A stretch of 63,512 nucleotides of DNA from Bacteroidota bacterium (GTDB lineage: Bacteria > Bacteroidota > Bacteroidia > Flavobacteriales > Weeksellaceae): contig JAFAGO010000044.1 of the NCBI GenBank assembly GCA_023422635.1, forward strand, positions 1 through 63,512. Direction: 5' to 3'. This document shows, piece by piece, positions 1 through 6,964 of this stretch. Made by a program: the position numbers and the translations under genes. The notes beneath the pieces were generated by a model. That model was given only the letters and a program-made list of their open reading frames with translations, was not told the origin of the DNA and did not search any database. The stretch's first letter is position 1. The number at the start of each line of letters is the position of its first letter.

Positions 1-65
1 GCTTGTCCGATGATAATCGGCCCGGAACCAATGACTAAAATTGTTTTTATGTCTGTTCTTTTCAT
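1..65 (-). CDS. carB: carB, carbamoyl-phosphate synthase large chain (5' end only, continues off the left edge)
   Basis: Reading the minus strand from the ATG at 65-63 gives a protein start MKRTDIKTILVIGSGPIIIG, the standard CarB N-terminus: a short KRTDIK lead followed by the first glycine-rich strand of the ATP-grasp half. Only about 21 codons lie in the window. CarB pairs with CarA to make carbamoyl phosphate from glutamine, bicarbonate and ATP. It is in the same orientation as pyrB and carA and would normally follow carA directly; here a four-helix-bundle gene and its repeats separate the two. The frame is short but the motif is unmistakable. Confidence 0.9.
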   Translation of the reverse strand, partial: MKRTDIKTILVIGSGPIIIGQ

Positions 66-79
66 TTTTTATTTAGATG

Positions 80-106
80 CAAGATTCAAGAACCAAGATT
101 CAAGAC
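80..106. repeat. Degenerate CAAGATT/CAAGAACC repeat, left end of IVP module 1
   Basis: About four units of a roughly 7-bp motif (CAAGATT, CAAGAACC, AAGATT, CAAGAC) lie 15 bp upstream of the carB start codon. The same motif family reappears in inverted orientation at 534-567. The longest exact inverted match is AACCAAGA at 91-98 against 535-542. Confidence 0.75.
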
Positions 107-173
107 AAAATTGTTTGATATTTAAAAACCAATTTCAAAAAAGTAAATCTAGGTTCTTTACTCACGTTTCATT

Positions 174-524
174 TTATTTTAGATTATTTTTAAATGTAAA
201 TATCATTTTTTGTATTTCTGAAAGGTTTACCAAAATGGCACTAACCTTTTCATCATTCACCAATCCCAATTCTTTTGTTAAAATTAATTGAGTTTGGAGT
301 TCAAAAGCTGACCCCAGGGAAATATCCAAAAAGTGACCAAATTCTTTATTTGACTTACGAGCAGAACCTTCTGCAATATTTGAAGGTATAGAAACCGCAG
401 CTCTCTTCAACTGAGAAATCAAACCAAATTTTTCATCCTTATTAATTTCTAATGTTAACAAATACAAGTCTTTTGCTAGCACCATAGATTTTTGCCAAAA
501 AAGTAATTTTTCAAAATTGTGCAT
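174..524 (-). CDS. Four-helix-bundle protein, 23S rRNA intervening-sequence (IVP/S23) family
   Basis: This 116-residue protein has the hallmarks of the S23/IVP family (Pfam PF05635, TIGR02436): an aromatic-rich start FEKLLFWQKS, a second helix with SQLKRAAVSIPSNIAEGSAR (about residues 37-56), then EF..FL and a C-terminal helix. The family forms pentameric four-helix bundles. Some members are encoded inside 23S rRNA intervening sequences and relatives act as Avd in diversity-generating retroelements; the free-standing versions have no established function. The gene starts 6 bp after the carA stop and is co-directional with carA and carB, so it is probably co-transcribed. No rRNA or reverse transcriptase is nearby. 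It is only distantly similar to the copy at 59028-59387. Confidence 0.9.
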   Translation of the reverse strand: MHNFEKLLFWQKSMVLAKDLYLLTLEINKDEKFGLISQLKRAAVSIPSNIAEGSARKSNKEFGHFLDISLGSAFELQTQLILTKELGLVNDEKVSAILVNLSEIQKMIFTFKNNLK

Positions 525-530
525 ACAATT

Positions 531-1625
531 TTAGTCTTGGTTGTTGGCTCTTGACTCTTGATTCTTGTTCATTAATTCAATAAACTCATCAAACAAATAA
601 TTTGCGTCTTCTGGACCTGGACTTGCTTCTGGGTGGTATTGAACTGAGAAACAAGGATATTTTTTGTGTTTGATTCCTTCGTTGGTTTTGTCGTTGAGTG
701 CGATGTGGGTTTCTACCAAATCAGTATTTTTCAAGCTTTCCTGATCAATGGCATAACCGTGATTCTGGGAAGTGATGGCGACTTTGTTTTTTGCCAAATC
801 CAAAACGGGATGATTGCCACCGCGATGTCCGAATTTCAGTTTGTAAGTTTTCGCACCACACGCCAAACCAATCAATTGATGACCTAAACAAATTCCGAAA
901 ATTGGAACTTTTCCTAATAATTTCCGAATCGTTTCATGAACGTGAGGAACATCTTCCGGATCTCCAGGACCGTTGGAAAGCATGATTCCGTCGGGATTCA
1001 TAAGCAAAATTTCTTCTGCGGTAGTATCTTGAGAAACCACAATAATATCGCAGTTTCTGGCGGAAAGTTCTCGAATAATTCCCAGTTTAGAACCGAAATC
1101 CATCAGCACCACTTTAAAACCTCTTCCTGGATTTGCATAAGGCGTTTTGGTTGATACAAATTCTACTTGATTTGTCGGAAAATTGGTGGTTTGAAGATCT
1201 TGAACTACCACTTGTTCATCTTCATCGGCATTAACAATTTTTCCTTTTACAACACCTTTGTTACGAATTAATCGGGTCAACCTTCTGGTATCAATCCCTG
1301 AAATACCGGATAGATTTTTCTTTTTAAATAATTCATCCAACGTGATTTGCGTTCTGAAATTGGAGGGCAAATCGCACAATTCTTTTACAATTAAACCTTT
1401 AATGGCAGGTTCAATACTTTCATAATCGTCGCGGTTGATTCCGTAATTTCCAATGAGCGGATATGTCATGCAAACAATTTGTCCGCAGTAACTTGGATCG
1501 GAAATAAGTTCCTGATAGCCAGTCATTCCCGTATTGAACACCACTTCACCTTCGGTATTCTGATCCGCACCAAATCCTGTTCCGTGAAAAACTTCGCCGG
1601 ATTCTAATATTAATTTCTTTTTCAT
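531..1625 (-). CDS. carA: carA, carbamoyl-phosphate synthase small (glutaminase) chain
   Basis: CarA, 364 aa, hydrolyses glutamine and passes ammonia to CarB for pyrimidine and arginine synthesis. The N-terminal CPSase small-chain domain (GMTGYQELISDPSY near residues 33-46) is followed by a class-I glutamine amidotransferase domain with the nucleophile elbow GICLGHQLIG and the partner motif QYHPEASPGPED. It follows pyrB with a 53-bp gap. The last 12 residues (NKNQESRANNQD) do not look like normal CarA. They are encoded by the degenerate CAAGA repeat that borders the downstream IVP module, so the C-terminus seems to have been rewritten by that module. Confidence 0.97.
   Translation of the reverse strand: MKKKLILESGEVFHGTGFGADQNTEGEVVFNTGMTGYQELISDPSYCGQIVCMTYPLIGNYGINRDDYESIEPAIKGLIVKELCDLPSNFRTQITLDELFKKKNLSGISGIDTRRLTRLIRNKGVVKGKIVNADEDEQVVVQDLQTTNFPTNQVEFVSTKTPYANPGRGFKVVLMDFGSKLGIIRELSARNCDIIVVSQDTTAEEILLMNPDGIMLSNGPGDPEDVPHVHETIRKLLGKVPIFGICLGHQLIGLACGAKTYKLKFGHRGGNHPVLDLAKNKVAITSQNHGYAIDQESLKNTDLVETHIALNDKTNEGIKHKKYPCFSVQYHPEASPGPEDANYLFDEFIELMNKNQESRANNQD
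534..567. repeat. Degenerate CAAGA-type repeat inside the 3' end of carA, right end of IVP module 1
   Basis: Read on the minus strand this stretch is a run of CAAGAATC, AAGAGT, CAAGAGCC, AACAACC and AAGAC. It is the same motif family as 80-106 in the opposite orientation. It is translated in frame as the last residues of CarA and ends at the carA stop codon. Confidence 0.75.
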
Positions 1626-1678
1626 TACTTTTTATTAGATTCAAAACCAAGAGAACACTTGGCTATTGATTTACTTCT

Positions 1679-2584
1679 TTATTCTGTGGCAACAAACGTA
1701 AAACCTTCTCTTTCCAACACGTGTTTTAAAATTGCCATTCTGGCAAACACTCCATTTTCCATTTGTTTAAAAATTCGGGAACGTTTACCTTCCACCAACT
1801 CGTCATCAATTTCAACGCCTCTATTTATCGGTGCAGGATGCATGATAATAGCGTTTGGCTTCATCTTTTTTTCTCGTTCCACGGTAAGTCCGTATCGTCG
1901 GTTGTATGATTCTAAAGACATATCCATGCGTTCTCTTTCGGAATGTCTTTCGTGTTGAATTCTTAATAACATCACCACATCCACTTCTTGAAGAAGCTCG
2001 TCAAACTGAAGAAATGTTCCGTTGATTAATTCTGCTTCATCAAACCATTTTGAAGGACCAGAAAAGTAGACTTTTGCGCCTAATTTCCTTAAAGCTTGTG
2101 CATCGGAATTTGCGACACGGCTATGTTTAACATCGCCAACAATTCCAACCTTTAGACCTTTAAATGAGCCAAATTCTTGCTGAATTGTCATTAAATCCAA
2201 AATCGATTGCGACGGGTGATTTCCCTTTCCATCTCCCGCATTTATAATGGGAACTTTAATGGTACTGAGTTCATTATAATACGCATCATCTTTGTGACGG
2301 ATGACGATTGCATTTATCCCCAATGACTCCAGGGTACGCACGGTATCATAAAGACTTTCCCCTTTGTTCACAGAACTGGTAAATACATCAAATGGTACTA
2401 CTTCCAATCCTAGTTTTCTTTCCGCAACATCGAAACTTGTTTTCGTGCGGGTACTGTTTTCATAAAAAAGATTGGTTACAAAAACCTGTTTTTCGCTTTT
2501 AAGGGTTTTACCATTACGAAAATCGTTTGCATCGGTAAGGATTTTCATAATAATTTCTGTGCTCAGTTCTGCAGTTGTAAACAT
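1679..2584 (-). CDS. pyrB: pyrB, aspartate carbamoyltransferase catalytic chain
   Basis: This 301-residue enzyme condenses carbamoyl phosphate with aspartate, the committed step of pyrimidine synthesis. The phosphate-binding motif is STRTKTSF (about residues 44-51). The KGES loop follows near 74-77 and HPSQSILD near 122-129. The length fits the family (300-310 aa). The ATG at 2584-2582 fits the family start MFTTAELST. It is the first enzyme gene of a pyrB-carA-IVP-carB operon, so both enzymes that make and use carbamoyl phosphate are co-expressed. No pyrI regulatory chain is next to it. A leader with an apparent attenuator lies immediately upstream (2602-2718). Confidence 0.95.
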   Translation of the reverse strand: MFTTAELSTEIIMKILTDANDFRNGKTLKSEKQVFVTNLFYENSTRTKTSFDVAERKLGLEVVPFDVFTSSVNKGESLYDTVRTLESLGINAIVIRHKDDAYYNELSTIKVPIINAGDGKGNHPSQSILDLMTIQQEFGSFKGLKVGIVGDVKHSRVANSDAQALRKLGAKVYFSGPSKWFDEAELINGTFLQFDELLQEVDVVMLLRIQHERHSERERMDMSLESYNRRYGLTVEREKKMKPNAIIMHPAPINRGVEIDDELVEGKRSRIFKQMENGVFARMAILKHVLEREGFTFVATE

Positions 2585-2601
2585 AATTGTAAGGTTTTTC
2601 C

Positions 2602-2629
2602 AAAAAAAAACGAAGCCAAAAAGACTTCG
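2602..2629 (-). terminator. Intrinsic terminator in the pyrB leader (putative attenuator)
   Basis: On the minus strand a 7-bp stem, CGAAGTC/GGCTTCG (2629-2623 with 2617-2611, one G-U pair), closes a five-U loop and is followed by nine Ts (2610-2602). It lies 17 bp upstream of the pyrB ATG and downstream of the putative pyr promoter. The gene on the other side is divergent, so no upstream minus-strand transcript needs terminating. That makes a regulatory (attenuation) role likely. Confidence 0.8.
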
Positions 2630-2704
2630 TTACACATAAAATATATTGTAAATGTCTGCGTTTCCGCTTCCAAAAAGTTCGTCAAAAAAAGGATTGCCGT
2701 TCAT
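2630..2704 (-). CDS. Putative 24-residue pyr leader peptide
   Basis: A 24-codon frame runs from the ATG at 2704-2702 to a TAA at 2632-2630, directly abutting the 5' side of the terminator stem. It begins MNGNPFFDELFG and contains runs of seven and five Ts (2690-2684 and 2676-2672), possible UTP-sensitive pause tracts. Its ATG lies only 6 bp after the TATCTTTG promoter element, so the transcript may be leaderless. A ribosome at the stop codon would cover the hairpin, as in the pyrBI leader of E. coli. No homologue is known to me; translation is inferred. Confidence 0.55.
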   Translation of the reverse strand: MNGNPFFDELFGSGNADIYNIFYV

Positions 2705-2710
2705 TAAGGG

Positions 2711-2739
2711 CAAAGATACAAATTAATTCATAATTCAAA
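2711..2739 (-). promoter_or_regulatory. Bacteroidota-type promoter of the pyr operon
   Basis: The minus strand reads TTTG (2739-2736), a 17-bp spacer, then TATCTTTG (2718-2711). This is a full match to the TTTG/TAnnTTTG promoter of Bacteroidota and predicts transcription starting close to the leader-peptide ATG. Confidence 0.75.
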
Positions 2740-2791
2740 GAAATGCATTTTAAAAATTATCTAAAAAACCAGTCTTATTGCTAATTTATTA

Positions 2792-2799
2792 TATATTTG
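2792..2799 (+). promoter_or_regulatory. TAnnTTTG promoter element of the zinc-ribbon/HTH gene
   Basis: TATATTTG lies 18 bp before the ATG at 2818. It is divergent from the pyr promoter, with 73 bp between the two -7 elements. No clear -33 TTTG was seen. Confidence 0.5.
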
Positions 2800-2817
2800 C
2801 TAAAATGCTATAGTTAT

Positions 2818-3234
2818 ATGCAAAATTCTTGTCCAAAATGTGCTCATAACGAAATTGTAAAATCTGGAATTATTAACCAAAGACAGCGCTATCACTGTAA
2901 AAATTGCAATTATTACTTTACGGTTAAAAAACTAGGAAAACAAATTGATGATTACTTTGTAACCAAAGCTTTACAGCTGTATTTAGAAGGATTAAGCTAT
3001 CGAGAAATTGAAAGAATTTTAGGAATTTCACATGTTACCATAAGCGCTTGGATTAAAAAGTACAATATTAAAAGACCGCCTTTTACTGAATTTCACACGT
3101 CGTATAAAGTCTTCAAACAATCTGAATTAATAAGTTTTATGCAGGATGAAGAGAATTTAAAGGGTTCAGGATTTATTATTACTGAATTTGGAGATAAGTA
3201 CATGATGATTAAATGGGAACGTTTTAAGAAATAA
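2818..3234 (+). CDS. Transposase-like zinc-ribbon plus helix-turn-helix protein (InsA-like N-terminus, no catalytic domain)
   Basis: Starting at the ATG 2818 gives 138 residues. A four-cysteine zinc ribbon (CPKC ... CKNC, residues 5-31) resembles the InsA/IS1 N-terminus. It is followed by a helix-turn-helix (LYLEGLSYREIERILGISHV, about residues 58-77) and WIKKYNI. The C-terminal third is unfamiliar. No DDE catalytic domain or terminal inverted repeats are present, so this is not a working transposase. An upstream TTG (2797) would add seven residues but overlaps the promoter element, so I prefer the ATG. Its position ahead of the fatty-acid uptake and activation cluster suggests a DNA-binding regulator of that cluster (inference). 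Confidence 0.75.
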   Translation: MQNSCPKCAHNEIVKSGIINQRQRYHCKNCNYYFTVKKLGKQIDDYFVTKALQLYLEGLSYREIERILGISHVTISAWIKKYNIKRPPFTEFHTSYKVFKQSELISFMQDEENLKGSGFIITEFGDKYMMIKWERFKK

Positions 3235-3345
3235 ATAAGAATGAATAAAATATACTATTACCACTAATATATATTAAATTTTTGTGATTAGATTAATAAT
3301 TTCAATTTAGGAACATCAAACAAATCCCTAAAAAATTATTAATCA

Positions 3346-4725
3346 ATGAAAAAAATACTCCTTTTGTTTGGATTTTCTATTTTAGGAAATTTCTATAACG
3401 CACAAGGTTCTCCTGATTATGGAAGCGGTTTGAAACTCAACCTTAATCAAGATGGAAGCAAGTATTTGCGGTTTATCCTGTGGAACCAAATTTGGTTGAA
3501 AAGCTCGCAAATGAATCCCGGGACAATGGTTGCTGACGAACCTACCAACAACGCATGGACGATTGGCAATCGGCGACTTCGAGTACTGGCTTACGCACAA
3601 ATTACCAAGCGTTATATGATCGTTACCCATTTTGGCATTAACAATCAAACGTTTATTAATGGTGGCGCTGTAGGATCTAGCGGCACAGGAGGTAATGGCT
3701 CAGGTAAAAAACCAGGGCTTTTCTTTCATGATGCTTGGAATGAATATGCTCTTGTCCTTCCAGAAGACAGCAAAAATTTTTCGCTTAGTGTAGGTGCGGG
3801 ACTTCACTATTACATGGGGCTTTCAAGATCAACGATGACCTCAACCTTAAACTTCCTACTTTTAGATGCGCCTGTCTTTAACTGGCCTCTTTTAGAAAAT
3901 TCAGATCAATTTGCCCGACAACTGGGCTTTTTTGCAAAAGGAAAATATGGCAAATTCGAATATCGATTGAGTGCAAACAAGCCATTCGCAACGAATGTTA
4001 CACCAATTGATGTGAACAATTCCAGCGCAGCAGTAGCGGTAGACAATAATGGAAATCCTAACCTCTCGACGGCAGGATATTTCGAATATCAATTTTTAGA
4101 TCAAGAATCGAATTTATTACCTTACAAAGTTGGAACATACCTCGGAACTAAGAAAGTGTTTAACGTTGGAGCAGGTTGGTATCATAACGCTGATGCAACA
4201 AGAACTTCAGTTAACGGCAATATTGAAAAACACGATATTAGTCTTTTCTCTGTCGATGCCTTTGCTGATATTCCCGTTGGTGAAGCCAAAAATAAAATGG
4301 CTATAACGGCGTACGGCGTGTATTACAATTATAATTTCGGTCCAAATTACCTCCGTAATATCGGAATAATGAATATCGGTTCCAATGATCCAGACTTTAC
4401 AGGAGCACGTGCTTTGGCAGGACCAGGAAATGCGCAACCTACCATTGGAACAGGAAGTATCTTCCACCTTCAAACAGGAGTATTACTACCAAATCAAGCT
4501 GAAAAACCGAAACTTCGCATACAACCTTTTGTTGGCTATACGTATAAAAACTTTGAAGCATTAGACAAGCCATCTAACCAACTTGATATTGGCGCAAATT
4601 GGTTTATCGATGGGCATCATGCGAAAATTTCAACCCAATATTCCACGAGACCAACCTATGAATCTGCAACCGCTTCACCAAAAAGCAAAGGCGAATTCAT
4701 AATGCAATTCCAAATTTATTTGTAA
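3346..4725 (+). CDS. Outer-membrane porin-like beta-barrel protein
   Basis: This 459-residue protein starts with a clear signal peptide (MKKILLLFGFSILGNFYNAQ). Alternating aromatic and hydrophobic strands follow and the final strand ends in aromatic and hydrophobic residues (EFIMQFQIYL), as expected for an outer-membrane barrel. The general form (FGINNQTF, GLHYYMG, FAKGKYGKFEYRLS) matches a porin family common in Bacteroidota near MHS transporters. It lies 18 bp upstream of the MHS transporter gene, so the pair probably brings a small organic acid across the outer and then the inner membrane. The substrate is inferred from the downstream acetate and propionate activation genes. Confidence 0.75.
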   Translation: MKKILLLFGFSILGNFYNAQGSPDYGSGLKLNLNQDGSKYLRFILWNQIWLKSSQMNPGTMVADEPTNNAWTIGNRRLRVLAYAQITKRYMIVTHFGINNQTFINGGAVGSSGTGGNGSGKKPGLFFHDAWNEYALVLPEDSKNFSLSVGAGLHYYMGLSRSTMTSTLNFLLLDAPVFNWPLLENSDQFARQLGFFAKGKYGKFEYRLSANKPFATNVTPIDVNNSSAAVAVDNNGNPNLSTAGYFEYQFLDQESNLLPYKVGTYLGTKKVFNVGAGWYHNADATRTSVNGNIEKHDISLFSVDAFADIPVGEAKNKMAITAYGVYYNYNFGPNYLRNIGIMNIGSNDPDFTGARALAGPGNAQPTIGTGSIFHLQTGVLLPNQAEKPKLRIQPFVGYTYKNFEALDKPSNQLDIGANWFIDGHHAKISTQYSTRPTYESATASPKSKGEFIMQFQIYL

Positions 4726-4743
4726 TCCCTAAAAAAATACCTC

Positions 4744-6330
4744 ATGAGTCAAGAAAATCTATCTCACGATACAGAATTACCTGTAAGCGAAAAGCAACAG
4801 AACAGAACCATTTGGAGCGTTATTATGGCGTCTTCACTCGGAACATTAATTGAATGGTACGACTTTTATATCTTCGGAAGTTTAGCCGTTGTACTTTCCA
4901 CGAAATTTTTCCCAGCAGACAATCCTACCGCTGCCTTTCTTTCCACACTTGCAACCTTTGCAGCGGGATTTGTAGTGAGGCCGTTTGGCGCACTGTTCTT
5001 CGGAAGATTAGGCGATATGATTGGAAGAAAATATACCTTTTTGGTCACCCTACTCATCATGGGATTTTCTACATTCCTTATTGGATGTATTCCTGCCTAT
5101 GAAACGATTGGATTTGCGGCTCCAATTCTTGTTCTTATTTTAAGATTACTGCAAGGACTTGCTTTAGGAGGTGAATATGGTGGCGCTGCTACATATGTTG
5201 CTGAATATGCACAACCAGGAAGACGTGGCTATTGGACTTCTTGGATTCAAACTACCGCAACCGCAGGTCTATTTATTTCTCTTATTGTAATTTTAGTTAC
5301 AAAAACATCCCTTTCCGCAGAAGAATTCGACAATTGGGGATGGAGAATTCCATTTTGGATTTCCATTTTAATGGTTGGGGTTTCTTACATCATTAGAAGA
5401 AATATGAAGGAATCTCCTCTATTTGCTAAAGCAAAAAAAGAAGGTAAAACATCCACCAATCCACTAAAAGAATCTTTTGGCAATAAATACAATTTCAAAT
5501 TTGTTTTATTAGCATTATTTGGGGCAGTAATGGGACAAGGTGTTGTATGGTACACCGGCCAATTTTACGCGTTAAGTTTTATGCAAAAAACCATGAATAT
5601 CGAAAGTGCACAAGTTGATTCAATGATTGCCATATCGTTATTCTTAGGAACTCCATTTTTTGTATTATTCGGTTGGCTCTCCGACAAGGTAGGCAGAAAA
5701 CCAATTATTTTATTAGGAATGCTTGTCGCTATCTTTTCGTATCGACCAATTTATAAAGCGATGTACAATTCCGTTAATCTATCGGAAAAAACACTAGCCA
5801 AAAATGGCGTTGTTCAAAAACGAACTTCCGCTGCTCACGAAAAAATTGCAGGCGATAGTTTAATTACCTTTCACACTGAAAAAACATATACAGACGGATT
5901 TAAAGTAAAAAGTGATAGCATTGTACATTGGTCAGCAAATGGACCAGTATTGAAAGAAGGTAAAGTGGAGGAACCCGTGAAGAAAACCGCTATTACGGTT
6001 GATCCGAATACGAGATGGAAATTGGTATTATTAGTATTTATTCAAGTTCTATTTGTAACCATGGTGTATGGCCCAATTGCAGCGTTTTTGGTTGAGATGT
6101 TCCCAATCCGGATTCGATACACTTCAATGTCGCTTCCATATCACATTGGTAATGGCGTATTTGGTGGATTACTTCCAGCAGTTTCAACATATCTTGCAAC
6201 TACGGCAAAAGAAGGTGGTAATGCGGAATGGTATCTCGAAGGCTTATGGTATCCGATTATCGTAGCTGCCGTGTGTTTCGTTATTGGATTATTCTATTTG
6301 AATGGAAAAGACAAAAATGTTCACGATTAA
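4744..6330 (+). CDS. MHS-family MFS transporter (metabolite:H+ symporter)
   Basis: The protein has 528 aa and about 12 membrane segments. The first segment region carries the MHS signature GTLIEWYDFYIFG (about residues 34-46), followed by the MFS loop motifs GRLGDMIGRKYTF and GWLSDKVGRKP. Members import small carboxylates, proline, betaine or shikimate with protons. A soluble insertion of roughly 90 residues (about 340-430, YNSVNLSEKT to VDPNTRWK) interrupts the C-terminal half. It is absent from the proteobacterial members I know but seems common in Bacteroidota versions. Placement between a porin and a fatty-acid activation cluster argues for acetate or propionate import (inference). Confidence 0.9.
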   Translation: MSQENLSHDTELPVSEKQQNRTIWSVIMASSLGTLIEWYDFYIFGSLAVVLSTKFFPADNPTAAFLSTLATFAAGFVVRPFGALFFGRLGDMIGRKYTFLVTLLIMGFSTFLIGCIPAYETIGFAAPILVLILRLLQGLALGGEYGGAATYVAEYAQPGRRGYWTSWIQTTATAGLFISLIVILVTKTSLSAEEFDNWGWRIPFWISILMVGVSYIIRRNMKESPLFAKAKKEGKTSTNPLKESFGNKYNFKFVLLALFGAVMGQGVVWYTGQFYALSFMQKTMNIESAQVDSMIAISLFLGTPFFVLFGWLSDKVGRKPIILLGMLVAIFSYRPIYKAMYNSVNLSEKTLAKNGVVQKRTSAAHEKIAGDSLITFHTEKTYTDGFKVKSDSIVHWSANGPVLKEGKVEEPVKKTAITVDPNTRWKLVLLVFIQVLFVTMVYGPIAAFLVEMFPIRIRYTSMSLPYHIGNGVFGGLLPAVSTYLATTAKEGGNAEWYLEGLWYPIIVAAVCFVIGLFYLNGKDKNVHD

Positions 6331-6428
6331 CCCATGAATTTCAAAGCTCAATTAGGAAATCTTTACGCATTTGCCAAAATTGAGCTTTGCACAATAAAAA
6401 TATTTTTTAACTTTAAAAACAAGAAAAA

Positions 6429-6656
6429 ATGGATACTATAAAAAAAATATTAGGAGTAGTTTGGATGGTGATCGCAGCCGTAATTCTATACTTTGGACTT
6501 ACCGTTATGGGCATTCCAAAACTTAACTCAGGCAAACAGGAAGATCTTGTTTTTGGGATCATCATCGTGTTTATTCTGCTTCCGATTGTGGTTGGTGGAA
6601 TGGGCGTTTTTGGTTGGTACGCCTTGAAAGGTGAATATTCCCAAGAAAATATGTAA
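6429..6656 (+). CDS. Small DUF6814-type membrane protein
   Basis: This 75-residue protein has two hydrophobic helices (VVWMVIAAVILYFGLTVMGI and IIIVFILLPIVVGGMGVFGWYA) and ends YALKGEY. It fits the small DUF6814 family that I recall next to MHS transporters in Bacteroidota. It may be a transporter accessory subunit, but no function is established. It sits 98 bp after the transporter gene. Confidence 0.75.
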   Translation: MDTIKKILGVVWMVIAAVILYFGLTVMGIPKLNSGKQEDLVFGIIIVFILLPIVVGGMGVFGWYALKGEYSQENM

Positions 6657-6676
6657 GGCATTATTAACACATAAAA

Positions 6677-6750
6677 AAGATGTGAGATTAGGAGCAGACA
6701 TTTTACCCATATTAAACAATCCTTTATCAAAGTCCAAAATCTCACATCTT
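6677..6750. repeat. 13-bp perfect inverted repeat with a 48-nt loop
   Basis: AAGATGTGAGATT (6677-6689) is perfectly complementary to AATCTCACATCTT (6738-6750). It lies between two small membrane-protein genes of the same cluster. It has no T-tract, so it is not a simple intrinsic terminator. It could be an RNA hairpin that sets the relative expression of the flanking genes. Confidence 0.7.
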
Positions 6751-6769
6751 CTTAGCAGCAGGACTGAAA

Positions 6770-6964
6770 ATGAAAAACCGACACAAGCAAAAACTGGTGA
6801 TATTAAGCATCGTACTTTTCGTGCTGTTTAATGCGCCAGTTTTGCTTTTGTTTAATTCTTCCGAAAACAAAATGGGCTTACCCTTAATTTGCAGTTATTT
6901 ATTTTTAGTTTGGTTCATCTCGATCGTTGCTTCTTATTTGGTTTTTAGAAAGTTCGATGAGTAG
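6770..6964 (+). CDS. Small membrane protein, DUF3311-like, overlapping the symporter-kinase gene
   Basis: This 64-residue protein has two hydrophobic helices (LVILSIVLFVLFNAPVLLLF and ICSYLFLVWFISIVASYLVF) with a short GLPL turn. This resembles the small DUF3311/YhdT-type partners encoded just ahead of SSS-family sodium symporters. Its stop codon overlaps the start of the downstream kinase gene by 8 bp (6957-6964), which implies translational coupling and a physical or stoichiometric link to the symporter domain of that kinase. The family assignment is from memory of its form and context. Confidence 0.65.
   Translation: MKNRHKQKLVILSIVLFVLFNAPVLLLFNSSENKMGLPLICSYLFLVWFISIVASYLVFRKFDE

Larger units (their letters stand above)
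80..567 (-). mobile_element. Putative IVP module 1: four-helix-bundle gene between inverted degenerate repeats, within the car operon
   Basis: The segment consists of a repeat block (80-106), a single 116-codon gene and a second, inverted repeat block (534-567). It lies exactly between carA and carB, genes that are normally adjacent, and is oriented with the operon. The right repeat block forms the last codons of carA. A second segment of the same build lies at 58919-59464. There is no transposase or reverse transcriptase inside. Mobility is inferred from the architecture and position; nothing here shows it directly, and no target-site duplication was found. Confidence 0.4.

Noticed and set aside
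174..524. Diversity-generating retroelement built around an Avd-like protein
   Set aside because: No reverse transcriptase, template repeat or variable repeat is present near either IVP gene.
2797..3234. Intact insertion sequence of the IS1 type
   Set aside because: Only the zinc-ribbon/HTH part is encoded; there is no catalytic frame, no programmed frameshift partner and no terminal inverted repeats.
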